Shown piece by piece: positions 33,551 through 42,408 of a stretch of DNA of 64,000 nt; the stretch's first letter is position 1, and every line of letters starts with the position of its first letter. The translations under genes were made by a program, and so were the position numbers. The notes beneath the pieces were generated by a model. The model had not been told where the DNA came from and searched no databases. It was given only the letters and a program-made list of their open reading frames with translations. Origin of the DNA: JBGYPP01 sp041838515 (GTDB lineage: Bacteria > Bacillota > Clostridia > Lachnospirales > Lachnospiraceae). The stretch lies in contig JBGYPP010000018.1 in NCBI GenBank assembly GCA_041838515.1, positions 1 through 64,000 on the forward strand. Reading direction: 5' to 3'.

Positions 33551-35386
33551 CTAAGGGGATGGGCTGTCCTGGTCCATCCCCTCTTTTGCGTGCAAGGGTA
33601 TGCGCAGCCGCACCTCTGTGCCGCAGCCCGGATGGGAGGAAAATTCCAGTCCATAGGCCGGGCCATAGAGCAGCCGCAGCCTTTGATGGGTATTGTATAT
33701 GCCTATATTGCTCCCCTTGCCAGGAGGCAGAGAGCCGCCGGGCAGGGCGCGGAGTTTGTCCGGCTGTATGCCCACGCCATCGTCAGAGATGACAAAGAGT
33801 ATATCTCCCGCCTCCTGCCAGGCCATAATGACTATCTCCCCGGCCTTTTCCTCTTTTTCAAATATACCGTGTTGTATAGAGTTCTCCACTATGGGCTGCA
33901 GCACCAGTTTGGGAATCTGTGCATCCAAAAACTGCTCCGGCACATCGATGAGAAAGCCGATTTTGTTTTCATAGCGCATATTCTGTAGGGCGACATACAA
34001 TTCTACATGGCGCAGTTCCTCACGTATAGGTATGAGTATGTTGCGGCGGCTGAGGGTCAGTTTGTAGAATTTGGACAGGGTCTGTATGGCCAGGGATACC
34101 TCTTGCTGTTTGCCGCTCTGGGCCAGCCAGTTGATCATATCCAGCATATTGTAGAGAAAATGGGGGTTGATCTGCGCCTGCAAGGCCCGCACCTCGGATA
34201 CCTTTAGCGCCTCGGCCGCTTTTTTCTGTTCATCCAGGGATTTTTGCAGGCGGATCACCATGCGGTTGTAATGGGAGATCAGATGGCCTATCTCATCCCT
34301 GTCCCTGGCGCTCTCCAGCTGTAAGGGTTGTTCCTCCTGCTTGTCCATGGTGGAAATCAGCCTTGAGAGGCGGCGGGAGAGGCTGTCGGAGAGCAGTAGG
34401 GATATGGCTAGGGTCAGCAGTATAAAGAAGAGGTATCCGTAAGAGGCGGCGCGCAACAGTCCCTCCTCCTGGGAAAATATGCGGTTCTTGGGTATGACGG
34501 ACACCAGACGCCAATCTGTCTGATGCAATTGGCGGTAGCTCAGATACAGTGGCTCGCCCAAGATGGTGGCCGTGGTAAAGGAGTATGAGCTGCCCATCAG
34601 GGCCGGCAGGGAGTCATAGCGCATGAAATAGGTGCCGGCCAGGCCGGCATGAGAGGCTCCGGCCAGGCTATTGCGGCTGTTGATGATATAGTAGACGCTC
34701 TCCTCCTCCGGACTGTTCTGTCTCAGCAGGTCCAGCAGAGGCTGTTTGGAGAAATAAATGGCTACATAGACCTTGTGCTCCCGGCTGGGGGTCTGCAGGG
34801 TGAATTTGCGTATATAAGCCATATCGCCCAGAGTATCCAGCTCCGGATAGCTGAGATAAAACTCCGGGCAGAGCAGGCTCTCGGTCTGGGGGGATCCAGA
34901 GAATATGCCGTGCCAATAACTGCCTAGTATATCAAAATCTGAGCGAAGAAACAGGCCGGCCTTGCCCGGCAGGGAAGGCATATCCGGAGCATAGATGCGT
35001 ATGGCGCTTATCAGCTGTCCGTCAGTGTAGTCTTGCAGGCTGGAGAAAAAATCCAATGCCTGCGGGCTTTGCCAGACCTGGGCTTGCGCTTCCCCGGCCT
35101 GGGAATGGAGCAGATAATCCTGAAAAAATCTGTCGCCGGAGAGGCTGTCCATAACATGGCGCAGCCGGGAGATCTGCCCCTCCAGCGCAGAAGCTGTCTG
35201 GCTGACCAGCGCCTGGCTGGAGGCCAGCGTATTGCTGCGTATGATGGATGAGAGCCGGGTGTAGAGAAAGATGTAGAGAAAGAGGGAGGGAAGCAGCAAT
35301 ACCAGCAGTATCAGAGCCATAAACTTTCGTTTTAGCCGCATATGGTGAAAGAAATAATATAGGGGCTTGGGTGTCTTTGCCGGCAT
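33551..35386 (-). CDS. YesM-type sensor histidine kinase
   Basis: Protein of 611 residues. A membrane helix at ~20-45 precedes an extracellular sensing domain (~46-300). A second helix (~305-325) and a HAMP linker follow, then the His-kinase domain with the phospho-acceptor in INPHFLYN (His ~409), the N-box VENSIQHGI and the G-box DDGVGI. Such kinases often sense sugars and sit beside sugar ABC transporters. It pairs with the response regulator 31 bases upstream in the same orientation and is divergent from the rhaT-P-Q-S operon. The ligand is unknown. Confidence 0.9.
   Translation of the reverse strand: MPAKTPKPLYYFFHHMRLKRKFMALILLVLLLPSLFLYIFLYTRLSSIIRSNTLASSQALVSQTASALEGQISRLRHVMDSLSGDRFFQDYLLHSQAGEAQAQVWQSPQALDFFSSLQDYTDGQLISAIRIYAPDMPSLPGKAGLFLRSDFDILGSYWHGIFSGSPQTESLLCPEFYLSYPELDTLGDMAYIRKFTLQTPSREHKVYVAIYFSKQPLLDLLRQNSPEEESVYYIINSRNSLAGASHAGLAGTYFMRYDSLPALMGSSYSFTTATILGEPLYLSYRQLHQTDWRLVSVIPKNRIFSQEEGLLRAASYGYLFFILLTLAISLLLSDSLSRRLSRLISTMDKQEEQPLQLESARDRDEIGHLISHYNRMVIRLQKSLDEQKKAAEALKVSEVRALQAQINPHFLYNMLDMINWLAQSGKQQEVSLAIQTLSKFYKLTLSRRNILIPIREELRHVELYVALQNMRYENKIGFLIDVPEQFLDAQIPKLVLQPIVENSIQHGIFEKEEKAGEIVIMAWQEAGDILFVISDDGVGIQPDKLRALPGGSLPPGKGSNIGIYNTHQRLRLLYGPAYGLEFSSHPGCGTEVRLRIPLHAKEGMDQDSPSP
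33554..33586 (+). terminator. terminator of rhaA, embedded in the kinase gene's 3' end
   Basis: Perfect 9-base stem AGGGGATGG (33554-33562) with CCATCCCCT (33574-33582), then CTTTTG. It overlaps the last codons of the convergent kinase gene, which ends at 33551. On the minus strand there is no T run. Confidence 0.7.
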
Positions 35387-35416
35387 ATGCTCTCCTGTCC
35401 TGCCGCAGGGCGGCGC

Positions 35417-36985
35417 TTATCTGGAACGGGGGGCCTCCCTGTATTCTGAGGGGGTGAGCCCTGTCATCTTCTTGAACAATTTGCCAAAATAATGGCTGTC
35501 GCCATATCCCACCCGGGCGGCTATGCCTTGAATTTTTTGGCTTGGATCCTGGAGGAATTCCTTGGCCTTGTCCAGGCGGTATTCTGTCAGATATTGATTG
35601 AGGGTGCTGCCGGTTTCTTGTTTGAACAGTGTGCAGACATAGGAGGCGGACAGATAGACATGGCCGCTGATATCCTGTATGGATAAACCTTCACTGTGAT
35701 AATGGGTGGATATATAAGCCTTGATCTTGGCCACCACCCTGCCCGCATCTCCCTGGGAGGAGATCTGGCTGCTCCAGCGCTGCAGCCGCTGGCAGGCTAC
35801 CTGGTGCAGGGAGGCCAGGCTGGGAGATTCCAGCAAATGCCCCCAGGCCTCTGACGGACTCTCCGTCTGGGCCGGCATACGGCTTTTGCTCTGTCGCTCC
35901 TCCAGTATATCCAGCAGGCGGAAATAATATGCCTTGGCCTGGTGGGGCAGGGGATGGGGCGGCGCTTGAAACAGAGCGAAGACCTGATCCAACAATAGCT
36001 GGGCCTGCTTGGCATCCTGCTGCAGCAGGGACTCCCGAAAGCGTGGGGGAATGGTGGAGAGAACCTCTTCTCTTTGCTCCAAGCCGGGAGCATCCGGCTC
36101 CGGCTCTCCATAGAAATGTAGGCTGCCAGTCGGGGAGAAAAAGGCTTTTTGCAGGGCCAATACGCCGCAGGTATAGGATTCCGGACACTGGCCGATGCTA
36201 TTCTGCACCGGGCCTATGGCCAGGTGGAAATCTCTTGTGTGTCCAGACAAATGGGAGCAAAATTCCTCGGCTAGGGAGAGGATTTTTTCCCTGTCCGGAG
36301 GGGAGAGGGACCACAGATGAAAGATCCAGAGATGGGGTTGACGCAGGAAAAAAATGTGCCCAAAGTCATATTTTTCGCATAAGAATTCCATAATATTTGG
36401 GGGTGCATCCCCGTTTTCCTCTGTAGAAAAATAGCTGTACACAGGCAGAATCATGGTAAAAAAATAGTATTTTTTCTCAGTCAAAAAAAGCAAATCCGCA
36501 TCGGAGAGCAAGCCTATTATAGAAGATTCATCAGAGAATTTTGTTAACCTTGATGCCAGGATTTCTCGGGAGCGGGATAGGGAAGTGGTGATTTTATCCC
36601 GGTTTTCCCTGTGCTTTTTTACATGGGATATGGCCTCTTTTAGAGCCTCCTCCAGTTCCGCAGGATCTATGGGTTTTTCCACATAGCTAAGGGCCTTGAG
36701 GCGTATGGCGGCCTTGAGATAGGCCTTGTCTGAGTATCCGCTCATAAAGATAATGGGCATTTCCGGCCGCAGCGCCTGCAAGCGGCTGGCCAGGGATATG
36801 CCGTCCATGCGGGGCATGCGTATATCGCTCAGCAATATGTCCGGCATGGCAGCAGAGGCCATGTGCAGCGCATCCAGGCCGTCCACAGCGGTCTGCACCT
36901 GCTCTATGCCCAGCTGTCTCCAGGGTAAAATCTGGGATATGCCCTCCCGCGTCAGCTTTTCATCGTCCACGATTAACAGCCGCAT
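35417..36985 (-). CDS. YesN-type response regulator with AraC-type DNA-binding domain
   Basis: Protein of 522 residues. The receiver domain at 1-120 has the acidic pair DD (7-8), the phosphorylation site Asp54 in LLSDIRMPRMDG and the Lys in VEKPIDP. A middle region of unknown fold follows, then two helix-turn-helix units in the last ~100 residues (IQDISGHVYLSASYVCTLFK and IQGIAARVGYGDSHYFGKLF). ATG 36985 is preceded by GAAGGAGGGAGAA; an ATG at 37000 overlaps that site. It probably activates the divergent importer operon in response to its partner kinase. Confidence 0.9.
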   Translation of the reverse strand: MRLLIVDDEKLTREGISQILPWRQLGIEQVQTAVDGLDALHMASAAMPDILLSDIRMPRMDGISLASRLQALRPEMPIIFMSGYSDKAYLKAAIRLKALSYVEKPIDPAELEEALKEAISHVKKHRENRDKITTSLSRSREILASRLTKFSDESSIIGLLSDADLLFLTEKKYYFFTMILPVYSYFSTEENGDAPPNIMEFLCEKYDFGHIFFLRQPHLWIFHLWSLSPPDREKILSLAEEFCSHLSGHTRDFHLAIGPVQNSIGQCPESYTCGVLALQKAFFSPTGSLHFYGEPEPDAPGLEQREEVLSTIPPRFRESLLQQDAKQAQLLLDQVFALFQAPPHPLPHQAKAYYFRLLDILEERQSKSRMPAQTESPSEAWGHLLESPSLASLHQVACQRLQRWSSQISSQGDAGRVVAKIKAYISTHYHSEGLSIQDISGHVYLSASYVCTLFKQETGSTLNQYLTEYRLDKAKEFLQDPSQKIQGIAARVGYGDSHYFGKLFKKMTGLTPSEYREAPRSR

Positions 36986-37000
36986 TTCTCCCTCCTTCAT

Positions 37001-37176
37001 CTCCGCAGATATACTGCGTTAAATACTATATAGCGCAAATGGGGGAGAAAAATCAAATAGAGAAAAGCGCTGTCATTACAAAAGCCCAAAAGATATTACC
37101 CCTAATCCAAAGATTATCCCGTATGGGAAATGGAGGGTCGGCGCTATAATGAATTTGCAAAGAAGGAGGGGCTGCC
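37001..37176 (+). promoter_or_regulatory. divergent control region between the response regulator and the importer operon
   Basis: A -10 element TATAAT lies at 37145-37150. No consensus -35 is found 17 bases upstream (TATGGG), as expected for an activated promoter. AAGGAGGGG at 37162-37170 is the ribosome binding site for GTG 37177. Candidate half-sites include the repeated CCAAA(A)GAT at 37086 and 37108. Confidence 0.5.
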
Positions 37177-38736
37177 GTGTCAGATTATGTGTTGGAATTG
37201 AAAAATATTACCAAGATTTTTCCGGGAGTCAAGGCCTTGGATGGTGTGCAATTCGCCCTGAAAGCGGGGGAAATACACGCCTTAATGGGAGAGAATGGAG
37301 CAGGTAAATCCACATTTATCAAGGTGATCACCGGCGTGCATAAGGCGGATGCCGGTGAGATATGGTTGGATGGCAAGCGGGTGGAATTTAAGGGTCCTAA
37401 GGATGCCGCAGCCATGGGTATTGCTGCCATATATCAGCATGTGACTGCCTATCCCCATTTGAGTGTGGCTGAGAATATTTTTATGGGTCATGAGATCAAG
37501 AAAGGGGGATTCATACAGTGGAAAGAGATGTATGCCCAGGCGGATGCCTATTTGCGGGAGTTAGAGGCGGGATTTGACTCTACCAGGGAGATGGGGTCTT
37601 TGTCCGTGGCCGGACAGCAGATGGTGGAGATAGCCAAGGCCATGTCCATGAAAGCCAGGATTATTATTATGGACGAGCCTACGGCGGCGCTGACCAGACA
37701 GGAATCAGAGCGCTTATACCGGATCAGCGAAAAGCTCCGGGATGAGGGGGCGGCTATTATTTTTATCTCCCACCGCTTTGAGGATATGTATAGGCTGGCT
37801 ACCAAGGTGACGGTATTTAGGGATGCCAGGTATATAGGATGCTATGATGTGGACGGCATCAGCAATGGGGATCTGATCAAGGCCATGGTGGGCCGTGAGA
37901 TACAGGATATGTTTCCCAAGCCGGACATAAGGCCGGGCAAGGAGGTTCTGCGGGTGGAGGGTCTGTGCCGGGAGGGGTATTTCCAGGACATACACTTTAG
38001 CGTACGCAGAGGAGAGATATTGGGATTGACCGGATTGGTGGGCGCCGGCCGCACAGAGGTCATACAGAGCATATACGGCATACATCCGGCGGAGAAAGGC
38101 CGGATATGGCTGGAGGGGGAGCAGGTGCGTATCTCCAGCCCCAGCCAGGCGCTGTCGTTGGGCATAGGCCTGTTGCCGGAGGATAGGCAGAGGCAGGGGT
38201 TGATTCTGGACTGGGGTATAGGCCGCAATATCACCTTGACGGAGATAGCCTCCCTGGGCCGGCATGGGCTGACGGATGAAAAGGCGGAGAGAATGCGGGC
38301 GGCAGAGCTGGCGGAGCAGGTGGATACCAAGGCTGTGAGTATTTTTGACAAGGTCAGCACGCTCTCCGGGGGCAATCAGCAAAAGGTGGTAGTGGCCAAG
38401 ATCCTGGCCTCAAAGCTCAAGCTGATCATATTGGATGAGCCCACCAAGGGAGTGGATGTGGGCGCCAAGGCGGAGATATACCGCATTATGGGTGAACTGG
38501 CCGGCCAGGGTTATGCCATTATTATGATTTCCTCGGAAATGCCGGAGATACTGGGTATGTGCGACCGTATCGCTGTGATGTGCGAGGGCAGGGTCACCGG
38601 TGAGCTGACCAGGGCTGAGGCCACCCAGGAGGCCATACTGCGGCTGGCCATGGCCAAGCATGGGCGAGGAGAACAGGGAGTTTCCGCCGGGGAGGGAGAA
38701 GATGAAAAAAATCGGATTATTCCTGAAAAAAACTAG
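37177..38736 (+). CDS. rhaT: sugar ABC transporter ATPase (rhamnose importer, RhaT-type)
   Basis: Protein of 519 residues with two fused ATPase domains. The first has Walker A GENGAGKST near 40, signature LSVAGQQM and Walker B IIIMDEPTAAL. The second has a degenerate Walker A (GLVGAGRTEV) and an intact LSGGNQQKVVVAK and LIILDEPTKGVDVGAK. This is the RbsA/XylG/RhaT layout of the CUT2 class. It starts with GTG 37177 behind AAGGAGGGG. The rhamnose assignment comes from the neighbouring rhaA and rhamnose mutarotase genes. Confidence 0.85.
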   Translation: MSDYVLELKNITKIFPGVKALDGVQFALKAGEIHALMGENGAGKSTFIKVITGVHKADAGEIWLDGKRVEFKGPKDAAAMGIAAIYQHVTAYPHLSVAENIFMGHEIKKGGFIQWKEMYAQADAYLRELEAGFDSTREMGSLSVAGQQMVEIAKAMSMKARIIIMDEPTAALTRQESERLYRISEKLRDEGAAIIFISHRFEDMYRLATKVTVFRDARYIGCYDVDGISNGDLIKAMVGREIQDMFPKPDIRPGKEVLRVEGLCREGYFQDIHFSVRRGEILGLTGLVGAGRTEVIQSIYGIHPAEKGRIWLEGEQVRISSPSQALSLGIGLLPEDRQRQGLILDWGIGRNITLTEIASLGRHGLTDEKAERMRAAELAEQVDTKAVSIFDKVSTLSGGNQQKVVVAKILASKLKLIILDEPTKGVDVGAKAEIYRIMGELAGQGYAIIMISSEMPEILGMCDRIAVMCEGRVTGELTRAEATQEAILRLAMAKHGRGEQGVSAGEGEDEKNRIIPEKN

Positions 38737-39703
38737 CAATTCCAGGGAGATGAGCCTGGTCTTGGTATTGCTGGCCCTATGCCTCTTTGTCCAGATGCGC
38801 AACAGCTCTTTCCTGCAGCTGGGAACACTGGAGGATATGTTCCGCAATTACACTGTTATCTTTATACTGGCCCTGGGCATGATGTGCGTGCTGCTCACCG
38901 GGGGTATAGACATATCCATAGGCTCTTCTCTGGCGTTTTCGGGCATGAGTGCCGGCCTGTTGATGCGGGATTTTGCCATAGCCACGCCGCTGGCTTTTCT
39001 GGTGTCCACGCTGGTGGGAGGGGTGCTGGGCGCGCTGGTGGGGCTTTTGATTGCCAAGGGCAAGGTGCCGCCCATAGTGTGTACGCTGGGATTGATGAAT
39101 ATCTACCGGGGGCTGACCTATCTGATAGCAGACAACCGCTGGGTGGCCGCCTACCAGTTTACCGAGAGTTTTAAGCGCTTTGCCTTATCCAAGTACCTGG
39201 GCTTTGGCCTGGTGAACAATATGATAGCGCTGATGCTGTACTGCACACTGGCTTTTGGCCTCTGGCTGCGGTACACCACCTCCGGCCGGCGCATATATGC
39301 CGTGGGCTCCAATGGGGAGGCGGCGCAGGTGTCGGGCATCAAGACGGAGTGGGTGCAGATAGGTGTGTATAGTTTGATGGGTCTGCTCTGCGGTCTGGGC
39401 GGCGCCCTTTGGACCTCCCTGTACAAATCCGCCCAGGGGGATATGGCTGCCGGCATAGAGATGGACGTGATCGCGGCCTGTGTGGTGGGAGGCGTCAGCC
39501 TGACCGGAGGCAGGGGCAGCGTGGCTGGCGTATTCTTAGGCGCGCTGACCATAGCCGTCATAGGCAAGGCCCTGCCTCTGATAGGCGTATCCCAGTTCTG
39601 GCAGAGTGCCATCAAGGGGGTGATCATCCTGGCGGCTGTGCTGCTGAATGTGCTGGCACAGAGGGCCATGGAAGCCAACAATAGGAAAAGGAGGGAGATA
39701 TAA
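38702..39703 (+). CDS. rhaP: sugar ABC transporter permease (RhaP-type)
   Basis: Protein of 333 residues of the CUT2 (RbsC-like) permease family, with eight to ten membrane helices. The family segment FILALGMMCVLLTGGIDISIGSS lies near residues 55-77, and GVSLTGGRGSVAGVFLGAL near 265. ATG 38702 lies inside the ATPase gene (35-base overlap) behind GGGGAGGGAGAAG. It ends in TAATG, overlapping the next permease start. The two permeases form the transmembrane channel of the rhamnose importer. Confidence 0.85.
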   Translation: MKKIGLFLKKTSNSREMSLVLVLLALCLFVQMRNSSFLQLGTLEDMFRNYTVIFILALGMMCVLLTGGIDISIGSSLAFSGMSAGLLMRDFAIATPLAFLVSTLVGGVLGALVGLLIAKGKVPPIVCTLGLMNIYRGLTYLIADNRWVAAYQFTESFKRFALSKYLGFGLVNNMIALMLYCTLAFGLWLRYTTSGRRIYAVGSNGEAAQVSGIKTEWVQIGVYSLMGLLCGLGGALWTSLYKSAQGDMAAGIEMDVIAACVVGGVSLTGGRGSVAGVFLGALTIAVIGKALPLIGVSQFWQSAIKGVIILAAVLLNVLAQRAMEANNRKRREI

Positions 39704-40710
39704 TGGCCGGCAAATCGGGAAGAACCATACACTATAAGCAGGATTTCTCTCCCAAGGCCTTTTTCCTGCAGTGGGAATGGCTGCTGGTGGTCATATTCCT
39801 GGGCGTGAATGTGATGAATCTCTATCTCTCCGAGTTCTACAGGAGCGTTCCGGGTCTGTTCAATGCCACCAACTCCTTTTTGGAGAAGGCCTTTGTGGCC
39901 CTGCCCATGGCCTTTGTGCTGGTGCTGGGGGATATAGATATCTCGGTGGGGTCTACGGCCTGTCTTTCAGCAGTGGTTCTGGCGTACTGTTACAATCTGG
40001 GTCTGCCCATGGGCATGTGCGTGGCCATCTGCCTGCTGGTGGGCACTCTCTGCGGCGCCTTAAATGGTTGGATATTGACCCGGTTCACAGAGTTGGCGCC
40101 TATGATAGTCACTCTGGGCACGCAGATCCTCTTCCGGGGTATAGCCGAGGCCCTGCTGGGGGATGAGGCTCGGGGCGGCCTGTCCAATGTGGCCTGGTTT
40201 TCCAATCTCTATTGGGGCAAGATAGGCATAGTGCCTATCATGTTTATCTTCTTCGTCATCTGTGCGGGGGTTTTTGGTTTTGTCCTGCATAAGACCTGCT
40301 TTGGCCGGCGGCTGTACGCCATAGGCGCCAACAAGACGGCGGCGCAATACGCCGGCATAGAGGTGCAGAAAATCCGTATGCTGGTGTTTACGCTGACTGG
40401 TACCTTTGCGGCGGTGACGGCTATATTCCTGGCCGCCAGAATGGGTTCCACCCGGGCGGATATCGCTACGGGATATGAGATGGAGGCCATAGCCATGGCG
40501 GTGCTGGGGGGATTTAGCACCTCCGGAGGCAAGGGAAATTTTGCCGGATTGATATTGGCCATATTTATCGTGGGCATGTTGCGCTATGGGCTGGGTCTGA
40601 TCAATATCCCCTCCCAGCTGATGCTGGTTATCATAGGCTTGTTGTTGATCATTACGGTGCTGCTGCCTCGCTTTCAGGCGCTGGTCAAGGGCAGGAGGCT
40701 GCAGGCATAG
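39703..40710 (+). CDS. rhaQ: sugar ABC transporter permease (RhaQ-type)
   Basis: Protein of 335 residues, the second CUT2 permease. Seen: KAFVALPMAFVLVLGDIDISVGSTACLSAVV near residue 65 and VLGGFSTSGGKGNFAGLILAI near 268. Its ATG overlaps the stop codon of the first permease (TAATG), giving translational coupling. Two different permeases with one ATPase and one binding protein match the known RhaSTPQ layout. Confidence 0.85.
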   Translation: MAGKSGRTIHYKQDFSPKAFFLQWEWLLVVIFLGVNVMNLYLSEFYRSVPGLFNATNSFLEKAFVALPMAFVLVLGDIDISVGSTACLSAVVLAYCYNLGLPMGMCVAICLLVGTLCGALNGWILTRFTELAPMIVTLGTQILFRGIAEALLGDEARGGLSNVAWFSNLYWGKIGIVPIMFIFFVICAGVFGFVLHKTCFGRRLYAIGANKTAAQYAGIEVQKIRMLVFTLTGTFAAVTAIFLAARMGSTRADIATGYEMEAIAMAVLGGFSTSGGKGNFAGLILAIFIVGMLRYGLGLINIPSQLMLVIIGLLLIITVLLPRFQALVKGRRLQA

Positions 40711-40779
40711 GATGCTGACGGCCTAGGCCGTTTGGTATATATATCTAAGCCCTGCAGCAGGGGCGGAAATGGAGGAAGT

Positions 40780-41841
40780 ATGAAGAAAAAAGCATTGAGT
40801 CTGCTACTGGCTCTGAGCCTGATAGGCGGCAGCCTGGCCGCCTGCGGCAATCAGGGCGCATCCACGGGGCAGAGCGCCGCCGGCGCCGCCGGCTCGGCAG
40901 AGAGCGGCGTGTACGCCGTGGTGACCAAGTCGGCTGGAAATCCCTACAGTGAGAGGGAGGCCCAGGGCTTTGAGGAGGCCATGGCAGAGCTGGGATACAG
41001 CGGCCAGCAGGTGGTGGTAAAGCATCCTGAGTCGGCAACGGCGGATGCCCAGATTACCATGATCAATGAGTTGATTTCCCAGAAGGTCAGTGGCATAGCC
41101 ATAGCGGCCAATGATCAGGATGCTCTGCAGCCCGTATGCGAGCAGGCCAAGGCGGCCGGCATAGAGATTATCTCCTTTGACTCCAGCCTTAACGCAGCCA
41201 GCCGTATGACCCATGTGAACCAGGCAGGCACCCAGATTATAGGCCAAACCCTGATGGATGCCGTGCTGGATCTGAGCGGCGGTCAGGGACAGTGGGCTAT
41301 ACTGTCCGCCACCTCCCAGGCTTCCAACCAAAATGCCTGGATAGCCGCTATGAAAGAGGTGATGACCCAGGACAAGTATAAGGGGCTGGAATTGGTGGAG
41401 ATCGCCTATGGCGATGACGAGTACCAAAAGTCCGTGGATCAGACCCAGGCTCTGCTGACCAATTATCCGGACCTGAAAGTGATTTGCGCACCTACCACTG
41501 TAGGCATTATGGCCGCAGCCGGCGTGTTGTCGGATAAGGGATCTGCTGTCAAGCTGACCGGTCTGGGTCTGCCCTCCGAGATGGCCGATTATATAGGCGA
41601 GGATAAGGTGTGCCCCTATATGTACCTCTGGAATCCCATAGATATAGGCCGGCTGGCGGCGTATACGCTGGTGGCTGCCTCGAAGGGTGAGATCAGCGGT
41701 GCGGCCGGAGAGAGCTTTGATGCCGGGGATATGGGTAAATATGAGATTACCGCAGCCTCAGACGGAGGCACGGAAATTATTCTTGGGCCTCCCTTCGCCT
41801 TTACTCCTGAGAATATAGAGGAGTGGAAGAGCGTATATTAA
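40780..41841 (+). CDS. rhaS: rhamnose ABC transporter substrate-binding lipoprotein (RhaS-type)
   Basis: Protein of 353 residues. The lipoprotein signal MKKKALSLLLALSL...SLAAC has the lipidated Cys at 22, followed by a Ser/Ala/Gly-rich linker. The mature part is a periplasmic-binding-protein type 1 fold: YAVVTKSAGNPYSEREAQGF, SGIAIAANDQDALQPV, FDSSLNAASRMTHVNQA and KVICAPTTVGIMAAAGVLSD. ATG 40780 is preceded by ATGGAGGAAGT. It captures the sugar outside the membrane and delivers it to RhaPQ. Confidence 0.9.
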   Translation: MKKKALSLLLALSLIGGSLAACGNQGASTGQSAAGAAGSAESGVYAVVTKSAGNPYSEREAQGFEEAMAELGYSGQQVVVKHPESATADAQITMINELISQKVSGIAIAANDQDALQPVCEQAKAAGIEIISFDSSLNAASRMTHVNQAGTQIIGQTLMDAVLDLSGGQGQWAILSATSQASNQNAWIAAMKEVMTQDKYKGLELVEIAYGDDEYQKSVDQTQALLTNYPDLKVICAPTTVGIMAAAGVLSDKGSAVKLTGLGLPSEMADYIGEDKVCPYMYLWNPIDIGRLAAYTLVAASKGEISGAAGESFDAGDMGKYEITAASDGGTEIILGPPFAFTPENIEEWKSVY

Positions 41842-41860
41842 TATAATGTAGCTGATGAGA

Positions 41861-41884
41861 GGGCTGCCCCCGGGCGGCCCTTTC
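41861..41884 (+). terminator. weak terminator/attenuator between rhaS and rhaM
   Basis: A stem GGGCTGCC (41861-41868) with GGCGGCCC (41873-41880), with one T-G pair and loop CCCG, followed by TTTC. The short T run suggests partial termination, which would make rhaM a minor product of the same transcript. Confidence 0.55.
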
Positions 41885-41907
41885 TCACAGCAGAAAGTGT
41901 GGCGCAT

Positions 41908-42219
41908 ATGGTGAAAATGTTTGTCATGCAATTATACCCCGGAATGGAGGAGGAGTACGAGAAACGTCATAAGGATCTGTGGCCGGAGATGGTGGAGATG
42001 ATACACGCCCATGGAGGAAAGAATTATTCCATAGCCTTAGATCCGGAGAGCCTAAAGCTCTTTGGCTATATAGAGATAGAGGATGAGCAGCTCTGGGCAC
42101 GGGGGGCGGACACGGCCATCAACCGCCGCTGGTGGGATTATATGGCGGATATCATGGAAACCAATGAGGACAATTCGCCCGTGGCCAGGGATCTGCGGTT
42201 GTTGTTTCATTTGGATTAG
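41908..42219 (+). CDS. rhaM: L-rhamnose mutarotase
   Basis: Protein of 103 residues, the family length. It interconverts alpha and beta L-rhamnose so that the isomerase or importer gets the right anomer. Seen: MFVMQLYPGMEEEYEKRHKD with the catalytic-region His, and RRWWDYMADIMETN near the C-terminus. ATG 41908 fits the family start; GTG 41899 and GTG 41911 are also in frame, and no strong ribosome binding site is seen. It closes the rhamnose operon. Confidence 0.92.
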   Translation: MVKMFVMQLYPGMEEEYEKRHKDLWPEMVEMIHAHGGKNYSIALDPESLKLFGYIEIEDEQLWARGADTAINRRWWDYMADIMETNEDNSPVARDLRLLFHLD

Positions 42220-42268
42220 GGGGGAGGCCCGGATAAGGGCGAAAGAAAGACCGGAATTTTTTGGAATT

Positions 42269-42310
42269 GGGGCTGTCGCACTAACTAAGTTAGCGCGATG
42301 CCCTTTTTTT
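42269..42310 (+). terminator. terminator of the rhamnose operon, supplied by the repeat
   Basis: Stem GGGCTGTCGCACTAAC with GTTAGCGCGATGCCC (one bulge, one mismatch), then TTTTTTTT. It begins 50 bases after the rhaM stop. Confidence 0.75.
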
Positions 42311-42368
42311 TATACAAAGTTAAGGGGGTGTTGCAGTAACGATTTTTAATCGTTACTGCAACACCCCC
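42269..42368. repeat. two-hairpin repeat, copy 2 (inverted relative to copy 1)
   Basis: Starts GGGGCTGTCGCACTAAC. The first hairpin (to GTTAGCGCGATGCCC) is followed by eight T, so on the plus strand it forms a complete terminator for the rhamnose operon. The second hairpin is the perfect 16-base GGGGGTGTTGCAGTAA/TTACTGCAACACCCCC. Against copy 1 (6331-6431) only a few bases differ, mostly in the T-rich linker. No clear target duplication flanks it (AATT before, AGTT after). Confidence 0.75.
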
Positions 42369-42408
42369 AGTTTTGTTGGAGAATATTGGCGCCGGGGTTA
42401 AAGTGTGC

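Noticed and set aside
42266..42371. Target site duplications flanking the two-hairpin repeats
   Set aside because: Flanks of neither copy show convincing direct repeats (AATT/AGTT at copy 2; G-rich against GTCC at copy 1), so insertion is inferred from sequence sharing only.
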